Positions 6,529-11,673 of a DNA stretch of 11,673 bases are shown here, one piece after another. A model generated the notes under the pieces. It was not told the DNA's origin, did no database searches, and saw only the letters and a list, made by a program, of their open reading frames with translations. Where the stretch lies: the NCBI GenBank assembly GCA_016839405.1, contig JAEOUJ010000283.1:1-11673 (forward strand), written 5' to 3'. This DNA is from Candidatus Gerdarchaeota archaeon (GTDB taxonomy: Archaea; Asgardarchaeota; Heimdallarchaeia; JABLTI01). The translations under genes and the position numbers were made by a program. Numbering within the stretch: the stretch's first letter is position 1; every line of letters begins with the position of its first letter.

Positions 6529-7089
6529 ATGACAAAAATATTAATTTTTAATGGTAGCCCAAGAAAAAAAGGTAATACTTCAGTTTTAATTGAAGAATGC
6601 ATAAGGGGAATAAAAGAATCAGGAAAAGACGCAGAAGTATTTTTCCTTCATAATATGAAAATAAAACCTTGCCAGTTTTGCGATTGGTGTATAAAAAACA
6701 ATGCATTAAATTGTGTGCAGAAAGATGACATGAATGAATTATATGCAAAATTAATAGATAGTGATGCTATTATTTTTGCTTCACCAATCTTCTGGTATAC
6801 TGTATCAGCTCAAATGAAATTATTCATGGATCGTCTTTATGCACTACATGGAAAAGATGGTTATGCATTAAGGAATAAGAAAGTAGCTTCTATTTTAGTG
6901 TATGGTGATGATGATGTTGAGCGGTCAGGTGTTAATAATGCAATAGGCACACTAAAGCATATATTCCGTTATTTAAGGAGTGAAATTATTGGAATAATTC
7001 ATGGAACAGCTTATAAAATAGGTGATGCTGAGAAAAACAAAAAATTAATGTCTGAAGTTTATGATTTAGGAGTAAAAATTAGTAAATAA
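6529..7089 (+). CDS. Iron-sulfur flavoprotein-like NAD(P)H-dependent FMN reductase
   Basis: This is a 186-residue flavodoxin-fold protein of the NADPH-dependent FMN reductase / iron-sulfur flavoprotein group. The phosphate-binding loop GSPRKKGNT (residues 9-17) holds FMN phosphate, and ASPIFWYTVSAQMKLFMDR provides the second flavin-contact region. Between them lies KPCQFCDWCIKN...NC, with cysteines C48, C51, C54 and C62, the compact motif that binds a [4Fe-4S] cluster in the methanogen Isf family. The length is typical. Such proteins move electrons between ferredoxin and FMN and are linked to oxygen or peroxide defence in anaerobes. The partner here is unknown. The gene appears to be transcribed singly and converges on the HD-domain gene. 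Confidence 0.87.
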   Translation: MTKILIFNGSPRKKGNTSVLIEECIRGIKESGKDAEVFFLHNMKIKPCQFCDWCIKNNALNCVQKDDMNELYAKLIDSDAIIFASPIFWYTVSAQMKLFMDRLYALHGKDGYALRNKKVASILVYGDDDVERSGVNNAIGTLKHIFRYLRSEIIGIIHGTAYKIGDAEKNKKLMSEVYDLGVKISK

Positions 7090-7115
7090 ATAACACTAAT
7101 AATGTTATTTTATTT
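7084..7115. terminator. Bidirectional hairpin between convergent genes
   Basis: AAATAACA (7088-7095) and TGTTATTT (7103-7110) are perfect complements around a 7-base loop, and with one bulged base the stem extends outward. The arms include the stop codons of both convergent genes (7087-7089 plus, 7105-7107 minus), which are only 15 bases apart. Its symmetric T-rich flanks could end transcripts from both directions. Confidence 0.5.
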
Positions 7116-7824
7116 CACATGTTATCTCTTTCTCCAATTTGCTGAAAAATAGCTTCATAAATTCAATTCTTTCTGAAGCAATCTTCTTAGCTTCTTTTGT
7201 AAATAATTTGCTGGGTATAGTCTCTATTTTTGTTTTGAATTCAATATTTGGAGCATGTTTTGATTTAATTTTAATTCTGCCATTGGATTTTCCACCTACA
7301 AGGTTTTCTTGGATATAAAGATCAATAGGTGTAGATGAATATGGTTTTTGATGATATTTGCCTGCAATCATATATAATCGTGCAATTCCAATTGCACCAA
7401 GCAAATCAATTTTATCAGCGTCAAATAAAATTTGGGCTTCTATTGTTTGTGGTTTATTATTCCCTCGAAATCTATGCGTTGATATACAATGTTTAATCTT
7501 CTCAATTTTATCATTAGGATATTTTAAATCAATTAGGATTTTTTCTGCTAATTCAGCACCTAGAATTGCATGATCAGTATTTCCAGAATTATCTTTGTCT
7601 TCAATCGGTCTAGCAATATCATGTAATAAAATAGCTGTTTTTAAAACATTCATATCTACATTTGGTGATGTTTTTGCAAGTAACATAGCAATTTTATAAA
7701 CTCTTATTTCATGTTCTAAAGTATGGCTTGGATCTTTAAAGAGCTCCTTTTCAACTATTTTTAATATCTTTAATTGACATTCATTTAAAGAGAGGTTTGC
7801 TATATCCATTTGAGAAGAAGACAT
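7105..7824 (-). CDS. HD-domain metal-dependent phosphohydrolase
   Basis: This is a 239-residue HD-superfamily protein. Candidate metal ligands in order are H34/H38 in SHTLEHE, the hallmark H68-D69 in LLHDIARP, H85 in TDHAILGAE, H117 in CISTHRFRG and D136/D138 in LFDADKIDLLGAIGIAR. This arrangement is that of small archaeal and bacterial HD hydrolases that cleave phosphate esters of nucleotides or cyclic nucleotides; the substrate is not predictable here. An ATG at 7848 would add eight residues. I prefer the ATG at 7824 because GGAG (7833-7836) is correctly placed for it, and because the TATA-like element at 7865-7875 would start transcription near 7845, downstream of the earlier ATG. It is transcribed alone, convergent with the flavoprotein gene. 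Confidence 0.85.
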   Translation of the reverse strand: MSSSQMDIANLSLNECQLKILKIVEKELFKDPSHTLEHEIRVYKIAMLLAKTSPNVDMNVLKTAILLHDIARPIEDKDNSGNTDHAILGAELAEKILIDLKYPNDKIEKIKHCISTHRFRGNNKPQTIEAQILFDADKIDLLGAIGIARLYMIAGKYHQKPYSSTPIDLYIQENLVGGKSNGRIKIKSKHAPNIEFKTKIETIPSKLFTKEAKKIASERIEFMKLFFSKLEKEITCEIK

Positions 7825-7864
7825 GCATATATCTCCAGTGAGTTCCATTCTAAGTAAAAATTAC

Positions 7865-7875
7865 TATATTAAAAA
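7865..7875 (-). promoter_or_regulatory. TATA box of the HD-domain gene
   Basis: Read on the minus strand the box is TTTTTAATATA. A transcription start about 25 bases downstream would lie near 7845, leaving a leader of about 20 bases with GGAG before the ATG at 7824. This agrees with the shorter start chosen for the gene. Confidence 0.4.
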
Positions 7876-7968
7876 CATATCATTATTTTGTAAATTTTAC
7901 TTGTTAAATTAAAATTTTAATGTTTTTTGTTATTTAGAAAGAAAAAACTTAGAATTACCATAAAAATA

Positions 7969-8052
7969 ATGCCTGGTTGTTCCTTTATGATTGAAACCCC
8001 GAAGAAAATACCTAAGCACTTGAGATTAGATTTCGTTAGTGGGAGATTTTAG
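7969..8052 (+). other. Possible 27-codon small ORF in a GC-richer island
   Basis: The 329-base gap between the HD gene and the membrane protein gene is mostly very AT-rich, but 7970-8045 is clearly richer in G and C. It holds an ATG-started ORF of 27 codons that begins MPGCSFMIETPKKIPKHL and ends at a TAG. No convincing ribosome binding site precedes it. It may be a small protein, an untranslated leader RNA of the downstream gene, or a decayed gene. I recognise no family and no strong RNA fold. Confidence 0.2.
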
Positions 8053-8131
8053 ATAAATTTAATAAATTTGGAATCTATATATCAGCTGTTTGTTTTTTGC
8101 AATACAATTGCTAACATTTCATAAAATTAAC

Positions 8132-8169
8132 GGGAAGGAGGTAAAAAAATCCTCAACGAATACGGAGAG
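8132..8169 (+). promoter_or_regulatory. Leader with two Shine-Dalgarno-like sites before the membrane protein
   Basis: GGAGAG at 8164-8169 sits 8 bases before the ATG at 8178 and is the working ribosome binding site. A stronger AAGGAGGT occurs at 8135-8142, about 36 bases before the ATG and with no start codon behind it. Its GAGG can pair with CCTC at 8151-8154 around an A-rich loop. The upstream site may be a ribosome standby site or part of a leader structure. Confidence 0.35.
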
Positions 8170-8177
8170 TAAAGTGG

Positions 8178-8804
8178 ATGAGTGAATCATTAATCTATGA
8201 TTTAATAAAACCAATCTTTTTACTACAAGAAGTTGATCGACAATTAGTTTACTATTTAATTTCAGGTATAATTGGCGCTGCTGGTATAATAGGAGTAGGA
8301 AGTGTTTATTTTCTAATCAGGAAAAAATGGTCTGACTATCAAGATAATTTGAGTGAAGAAGAAAGATATAAAGTTAGATTTAAAGAAAAATTAAAAGTGA
8401 AATTAAATTTAGCTTTATTTGTAATTTTATTAATTGTTATTGTTTTTGTAGTTACGGCTCTTCCTTTCATAGTCAGTCCTAATGATCTTAGAGATATTTG
8501 GACAAAAATTGGTTTATTTGGATTACTTGGGTTGGGAACACCAGCGACAGTTATAGTATTTATTATAATTTATAGGCAAGAATTAATGGAAATTCGTTCA
8601 ATCTATTCAGCAGAAGAACCATTAAATAAGTGGTATAATTTTGGGCTGGTGATTTTAGGTATCACCCTACCACTTGTTTGTTTAACATTGATAACACTTT
8701 ATCGAAAGCATATTTCTAATTGGAAAAAAATATTATTTGTTGTTTTAATGCTAGGTGTTCTTGCTATGTGGCTCACACTAGCAATATGGTCATCATCGGC
8801 TTAA
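8178..8804 (+). CDS. Hypothetical five-helix integral membrane protein
   Basis: I do not recognise this 208-residue protein. It has five clear hydrophobic segments at about residues 24-47, 77-99, 111-132, 153-175 and 183-204. Between the first and second is a charged cytoplasm-like loop (SDYQDNLSEEERYKVRFKEKLK). No catalytic motif, metal site or transporter signature is visible. The ATG at 8178 has GGAGAG 8 bases upstream. A possible small Lys-rich ORF begins 7 bases after the stop. Positive charge is concentrated around residues 48-76 and 176-184, which would suit loops on the cytoplasmic side. Confidence 0.75.
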   Translation: MSESLIYDLIKPIFLLQEVDRQLVYYLISGIIGAAGIIGVGSVYFLIRKKWSDYQDNLSEEERYKVRFKEKLKVKLNLALFVILLIVIVFVVTALPFIVSPNDLRDIWTKIGLFGLLGLGTPATVIVFIIIYRQELMEIRSIYSAEEPLNKWYNFGLVILGITLPLVCLTLITLYRKHISNWKKILFVVLMLGVLAMWLTLAIWSSSA

Positions 8805-8811
8805 CAGAAGA

Positions 8812-8973
8812 ATGAAAAAAAGAAAAGAAAAAGAACCAAATTTTGAAATTGAGAATGAATTAATAATTAATAGAAATATTAAACCAAAATCTGATGAGAA
8901 AATAAAATGGAAAACTAGAAAACTAAAACAATTACTATATAATAAAGAAAATGGTCCGGTCCCGGAGATTTGA
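8812..8973 (+). CDS. Possible small lysine-rich protein overlapping the tRNA gene antisense
   Basis: A 53-residue ORF starts 7 bases after the membrane protein stop, with AGAAG just before its ATG. It is very rich in Lys and Glu (it begins MKKRKEKEPNFEIENE) and contains IKWKTRKLKQLLYNKE, which looks like coding sequence with AT-rich codon choice. Its last seven codons lie in the 3' part of the tRNA-Tyr gene on the opposite strand. Against it are the weak ribosome binding site, low complexity and tRNA overlap. No function is suggested. Confidence 0.3.
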   Translation: MKKRKEKEPNFEIENELIINRNIKPKSDEKIKWKTRKLKQLLYNKENGPVPEI

Positions 8974-8990
8974 ACTCCGGACGTCTCGGT

Positions 8991-9051
8991 TTCTGCTAAA
9001 CCAGTGAATGCTGGCTGACTCTAAATCACCATATCATTAGAGCGACTTTGT
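8991..9051 (-). other. Canonical tRNA intron, 61 nt, between positions 37 and 38
   Basis: The splice sites fit an archaeal bulge-helix-bulge. The outer helix is CTCGG/CCGAG (anticodon stem) and the 4-bp central helix is CTGT with intronic GCAG (one G-U pair). The 3-base bulges are AGA and AAA, cut as AG/A and AA/A. The inner helix is weak (C-A mismatch, then three A-T pairs), so this is an hBH-type site. Inside the intron CTCTAA/TTAGAG makes a 6-bp hairpin and CCAG/CTGG a second, smaller one. The tRNA splicing endonuclease is expected to remove it. Confidence 0.85.
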
Positions 9052-9077
9052 CTACAGCCGAGCACTCTAGCCAGGCT

Positions 9078-9108
9078 TTACCAAATCTTGATCGCAATCA
9101 AGATCTTT
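9078..9108 (-). other. Apparent 31-nt intron in the tRNA D-arm (near position 13/14)
   Basis: Removing 31 bases between ACTC and AGCCTGG restores a normal D-arm that closely matches other archaeal tRNA-Tyr; without this the D-loop would be far too long. The insertion is dominated by an 8-bp hairpin, ATCTTGAT/ATCAAGAT, with loop TGCG. The exact ends are ambiguous by one base, and I could not draw a perfect bulge-helix-bulge. CTAA with TTGG is one possible central helix. A relaxed splice site is likely. Confidence 0.65.
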
Positions 9109-9153
9109 GAGTTAGGACCGGATAGATTGCGTTATCTTTTTTCTACGACTTTC

Positions 9154-9163
9154 TATTTTAAAG
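9154..9163 (-). promoter_or_regulatory. TATA box of the tRNA-Tyr gene
   Basis: Read on the minus strand the box is CTTTAAAATA, preceded by AGAAAG, which suits a TFB recognition element. It lies 33-42 bases before the tRNA 5' end, so transcription would start a few bases upstream of the mature end. Confidence 0.55.
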
Positions 9164-9206
9164 CTTTCTGTCTAATACAAAAAAAACTTCTTTTCATTTT
9201 ATTTTA

Positions 9207-9755
9207 TTAAAAATACCTAATGAAAATAAGAAAGATATAACTAGCAAATTGAATTGCTATTCCAAAGCTATTTGCAATCAACCCTGCTAATCCCCATTTG
9301 TGTTTTCTATCCTTTATTCCCAATCTAATTCCTCTTATCAATAATGATATTGAAATAATTAGAAAATGTGGGAAGATAAATACATATGTTAATAATATCG
9401 GTATTGCCATTAAAAGCCCAGGTATAATAAATCCAAAACCAAAATATTTCAAAGAGTTTATTCCTTGAAAATTCCTTGCAGGAAAAGTTTTCGCTTCTTT
9501 TATTTCTTCGGATAATTTACTTCCGCATAAAGGACAATTATTCGCTTTTGTATTAATTATCATGGAACAGAAATAACAATATTTTACTGGATTATCTCTA
9601 GTAATTTTTTTTGAAATAGCTTCATCATATAACTCTAAGCAATTTTCACATTTTTTTAAATGCAACTCTCTAGTGGTAGACCTAATTTCTAATTTTTTAC
9701 CACACATTGGACAATATTTTATTAGTACATTACTATGAGAATCTATTTTCTTCAT
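9207..9755 (-). CDS. Zinc-ribbon membrane protein of unknown function
   Basis: This is a 182-residue protein with two N-terminal zinc ribbons. The first uses C15, C18, C36 and C39 (CPMCG...CENC), the second C60, C63, C74 and C77 (CYFC...CPLCG). After a linker come hydrophobic segments at about 104-126, 129-146 and 155-180, so the ribbons are probably cytoplasmic and tethered to the membrane. Zinc-ribbon-plus-helices proteins are common and mostly uncharacterised in Asgard and other archaea. The ATG at 9755 has no ribosome binding site; a box reading CTATATTG at 9781-9788 lies about 29 bases before it, which suits a leaderless message. The gene follows the longin-like gene on the same strand after 43 bases. 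Confidence 0.75.
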   Translation of the reverse strand: MKKIDSHSNVLIKYCPMCGKKLEIRSTTRELHLKKCENCLELYDEAISKKITRDNPVKYCYFCSMIINTKANNCPLCGSKLSEEIKEAKTFPARNFQGINSLKYFGFGFIIPGLLMAIPILLTYVFIFPHFLIISISLLIRGIRLGIKDRKHKWGLAGLIANSFGIAIQFASYIFLIFIRYF

Positions 9756-9798
9756 TGATATTAATATCTAGAATAATTCTCAATATAGAAGTAGTTAT

Positions 9799-10233
9799 TT
9801 ATCCAAAAATATATCTTGCTCTATCCTCTGGCTTTAGACTTAAATCCTTTAATGCTTTATCAATCTTCTTTTGTACTTTTTCTAGGTCTTTTGTTAGAAT
9901 TGGTAAATCTAAAATTAGGTCACTAAAATCTAATGAGTTTCCAAGATTTTCTAACCTCTTTCTTACTTCCCCAATATCCGTTCCAGCTATTTCCGCTATT
10001 GCATAAAGAAATAATTGACTCACTGATTCTACTTTTATATCCTTTATTAAAATTATATATTTCTTTAACCTCATTTCTTTTGCTTCGTCATCAAAAGCAT
10101 TTTCCGCCATTGTCTGTAAAGCTGCCACTAGGTTTGATTTAACAATTGAATCTATTTTATAATCTTCTTGATAATAGATACTTTGTATTTTCGGCATACC
10201 ATTTACTATTAGTCCTGCTTCAATGATAACCAT
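9799..10233 (-). CDS. Asgard-type longin/roadblock-like small protein
   Basis: This is a 144-residue soluble protein. It opens with a strand AGLIVNGMP, then SIYYQEDYKIDSIVKSNLVAALQTMAENAF, a long helix, then strands KKYIILIKD and QLFLYAIAE, and a helix with VRKRLENLG. This strand-strand-helix-strand order and its wording resemble the many small longin or roadblock-like proteins of Asgard archaea, which often pair with small GTPases; the match is from memory of the pattern, not a search. The C-terminal third (about 100-144) adds a charged region with LTKDLEKVQKKIDKALKDL, probably a coiled coil, ending LKPEDRARYIFG. The ATG at 10233 follows GAGGAAT. No GTPase gene is present in the window. A TATA-like box at 10301-10311 lies upstream. 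Confidence 0.6.
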   Translation of the reverse strand: MVIIEAGLIVNGMPKIQSIYYQEDYKIDSIVKSNLVAALQTMAENAFDDEAKEMRLKKYIILIKDIKVESVSQLFLYAIAEIAGTDIGEVRKRLENLGNSLDFSDLILDLPILTKDLEKVQKKIDKALKDLSLKPEDRARYIFG

Positions 10234-10587
10234 TTTATCTTATTCCTCAAGTTTTCAAGGCTTTCTTTTTACTCTTCCTCTGATTATATTGTTCTTTTAT
10301 TTTATATATTTACCACTTTTATTTCTAAATTGATTAACTCTTTCATTTTAACAATTCCCAAAGATACAACCATTAATCATGATATTCATTATATATTAAG
10401 CGTTTGTTAGCTCTCTTAACTTCAGTGGATGAGATGATTGCGCTACCTTTAGGATTTAATATGTTTAAATTTCCTAACAATTAACTTAATTGCAAAATAT
10501 TTTTATTAAAAAAATTTAGGTATCAATAACTTATTAAATTAAGATGAAAAAATGAAAAATGATAACTTAAGAATAGGTTGACTTACT
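10234..10587. other. 354-base divergent intergenic region
   Basis: The region separates the longin-like gene (minus) from the small membrane protein gene (plus) and must hold both promoters. TTTATATATTT at 10301-10311 reads as a TATA box for the minus gene, with a leader of about 45 bases. For the plus gene the AT-rich stretch 10500-10545 offers several candidates and I cannot choose. A less AT-rich patch at 10405-10455 holds a small hairpin, GTTA/TAAC, and AGGATTTAA with TTAAATTTCCT near 10452-10477 forms an imperfect stem. I see no tRNA, repeat array or credible ORF. Confidence 0.4.
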
Positions 10588-10884
10588 TTGAATAATCGGA
10601 AAATTCTTCTTGCTGCTTGGGGGCCCATAAAAACCATTTTTATAAGTTGGGGATTTTTAATTATGATTATTGCCTTCATATACTTCATTTTCTTTGATCC
10701 AAAAGGTTTGCTCAATTTTCAATCACAACATCCCCTAACCTTCAATATAGTTAATATGGTTGTGTCTGGTTTACTATTTTTATATTGGCTTGTTGTTTGG
10801 AACACTATGATTAAAGCATTTTTCAAAGAAGATCTCAGGTATCTTGAAAAAAATGGAATGAAGTTGGAAGAAGTAAATGGTTAA
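10588..10884 (+). CDS. Small two-helix membrane protein of unknown function
   Basis: This is a 98-residue protein with two hydrophobic helices at about residues 17-36 and 52-71, and a charged C-terminal tail (KAFFKEDLRYLEKNGMKLEEVNG). The only possible start in frame after the TGA at 10579 is a TTG at 10588, with GGTTGA a few bases upstream serving as a ribosome binding site. No family motif is recognised. Its end overlaps the glycosyltransferase gene by 8 bases, so the two are probably co-translated; a role linked to the membrane-side chemistry of that enzyme is an inference from position. Confidence 0.65.
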   Translation: MNNRKILLAAWGPIKTIFISWGFLIMIIAFIYFIFFDPKGLLNFQSQHPLTFNIVNMVVSGLLFLYWLVVWNTMIKAFFKEDLRYLEKNGMKLEEVNG

Positions 10885-11673
10885 TAACAAAATTATTTGG
10901 TTTGAAGTTCTTACTCCAAAACAAGCAATGCTGTTTTTAGCTATTGGTAAAATATTTGAGAAATTAGATTTTTCTACTTTATATACAACAAGAAAACATG
11001 ATTATATTCTTGATATTTTTGATCATTTAGGAGTCAAACCAGCTATTTTAGGTGAATATGGAGGTAAAACGCTAGAGGGGAAATTACTTGCTAGTGCTAA
11101 ACGAGTAGTAGAAATGTCTGAATATATTATAAATCTTGAAAGAAAACCTATAGCAACATTAGCATCCTCTTCACCAGATGCTGCCAGAACTGCTTTTGGA
11201 TTAGGCATTCCTTTTATTGTTTTTAATGATACACCTCATTCAAAACCAGTTGCGAGATTAACTCTTTCACTTGTAAAATATTTAATAACCCCAAGTTGTA
11301 TTGATCCTAATGATTTTATTTCACTTGGAGCAAATCCTAATTGTATTCATTCTTACAAGGGAGTTGATGAGGTTGAGTACATTATCCCAAAATATAGTGA
11401 AATTAAACAATCTATTATTGAGCAAAAAGATAAGGTTTTGATCTTTCGCCCCGAGGAAAGTTTTGCTGCATATATGAAAAATAAAGATGTTAAACCATAT
11501 TTAGAGATTTTAGAAAAAGTTATTGCTAGCTATGATGGCAGAATTTTAGTTTTTCCAAGATATGAAGCTCAAAAACAAAATATTCTTGAATATTTTGAAG
11601 GTAAAATAGAAATTCCTGATAATGGTTTACCTTTTCAAGAATTACTCTCTAAAGCAGAAGTGTTGATTACAGG
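10877..11673 (+). CDS. DUF354-type predicted glycosyltransferase, 3' end beyond window
   Basis: This frame stays open from the ATG at 10877 to the window edge (265 codons; the family is usually about 340-350). The start IIWFEVLTPKQAMLF, the stretch LYTTRKHDYI, the loop GEYGGKTLEGKLLASAKR, and above all SSPDAARTAFGLGIPFIVFNDTPHS are the hallmarks of DUF354 (COG1817). These proteins have a GT-B-like fold related to UDP-GlcNAc 2-epimerase and glycosyltransferases. They are predicted to act on nucleotide sugars in cell-surface glycan or glycolipid synthesis, but the reaction is not established. GGAAGAA precedes the ATG, which lies inside the end of the small membrane protein gene (8-base overlap). 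C-terminal residues are missing only because the window ends. Confidence 0.85.
   Translation, partial: MVNNKIIWFEVLTPKQAMLFLAIGKIFEKLDFSTLYTTRKHDYILDIFDHLGVKPAILGEYGGKTLEGKLLASAKRVVEMSEYIINLERKPIATLASSSPDAARTAFGLGIPFIVFNDTPHSKPVARLTLSLVKYLITPSCIDPNDFISLGANPNCIHSYKGVDEVEYIIPKYSEIKQSIIEQKDKVLIFRPEESFAAYMKNKDVKPYLEILEKVIASYDGRILVFPRYEAQKQNILEYFEGKIEIPDNGLPFQELLSKAEVLIT

Larger units (their letters stand above)
8952..9121 (-). tRNA. tRNA-Tyr(GTA) with two apparent introns
   Basis: The 170-base minus-strand gene folds into tRNA-Tyr once two insertions are removed. Exon 1 is 9109-9121 (CCGGTCC acceptor strand, TA, then ACTC of the D-stem). Exon 2 is 9052-9077, with D-loop AGCCTGGCTA, GAGT, then anticodon strand CTCGG and loop CTGTAG. 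Exon 3 is 8952-8990: A38, CCGAG, variable ACGTC, T-arm CGGAG/TTCAAAT/CTCCG, GGACCGG, discriminator A and an encoded CCA. The anticodon is GTA at 9053-9055. The C1-G72 pair and discriminator A are the archaeal tyrosine identity elements. The mature RNA would be 78 nt. The two insertions are listed separately. A TATA-like box at 9154-9163 drives it, and T-rich sequence follows the CCA. Confidence 0.92.

Noticed and set aside
7358..7573. Plus-strand ORF opposite the HD-domain gene
   Set aside because: It is antisense to the conserved HD core and has no start signal.
9757..9768. 12-bp palindrome GATATTAATATC just before the zinc-ribbon gene start
   Set aside because: It is made almost only of A and T and easily arises by chance in this composition; there is no second copy.
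10405..10480. C/D box small RNA in the divergent gap (GATGAGATGATTG)
   Set aside because: The C box match is imperfect and no CTGA D box lies at a suitable distance on either strand.
11023..11208. Minus-strand 61-codon ORF at the right edge
   Set aside because: It is antisense to the DUF354 gene, whose family motifs are clear in the plus frame.
1..11673. CRISPR array, insertion sequence or attachment site
   Set aside because: I found no regularly spaced repeats, transposase, integrase or direct repeats bounding a segment; the tRNA 3' end is not duplicated in the window.

Overview
The window looks like chromosomal DNA from an AT-rich archaeon, most likely an Asgard archaeon of the Lokiarchaeia type. 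Archaeal signs seen directly are an intron-containing tRNA-Tyr with the archaeal C1-G72 pair, AT-rich TATA-like boxes 22-30 bases before start codons, and GGTGA-type ribosome binding sites. The Asgard assignment is an inference that rests mainly on a small longin/roadblock-like protein (9799-10233, minus), together with the low G+C and the mix of hypothetical membrane and zinc-ribbon proteins.

Layout. On the minus strand at the left edge lies a frameshifted remnant of an MFS transporter (32-584), ending in a hairpin with a T-run. Next comes a DUF134/UPF0251 DNA-binding protein (619-969). A divergent intergenic region (970-1094) holds a palindrome and two copies of a 22-bp operator-like repeat on either side of a TATA box. 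From there a five-gene plus-strand operon runs to 4069: a DUF5320-like glycine-rich/coiled-coil protein, two different NifX/NifB-like cofactor-binding proteins, and two tandem MinD/Mrp-type ATPases that each carry an inserted two-cluster ferredoxin module. Inverted repeats lie at the first two junctions. No nitrogenase structural genes are visible, so this is best read as a general iron-sulfur or metallocluster handling locus with its own regulator.

Downstream on plus are a class I methyltransferase (4129-4938), an intracellular HExxH zinc peptidase-like protein (5022-6497) and an iron-sulfur flavoprotein-like reductase (6529-7089). A minus-strand HD-domain phosphohydrolase (7105-7824) converges on the last of these across a hairpin that includes both stop codons. 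A five-helix membrane protein follows (8178-8804), then possibly a 53-codon ORF that runs into the tRNA gene on the opposite strand.

The tRNA-Tyr(GTA) gene (8952-9121, minus) is 170 nt long. It appears to carry two introns: a canonical 61-nt one at position 37/38 with a clear bulge-helix-bulge, and a 31-nt insertion in the D-arm. To its right are a zinc-ribbon membrane protein and the longin-like protein (both minus). Then, across a 354-base divergent gap, come a small two-helix membrane protein and a DUF354-type predicted glycosyltransferase that overlaps it by 8 nt and runs off the right edge.

The most distinctive elements are the metallocluster locus with its paired operators and the double-intron tRNA-Tyr.
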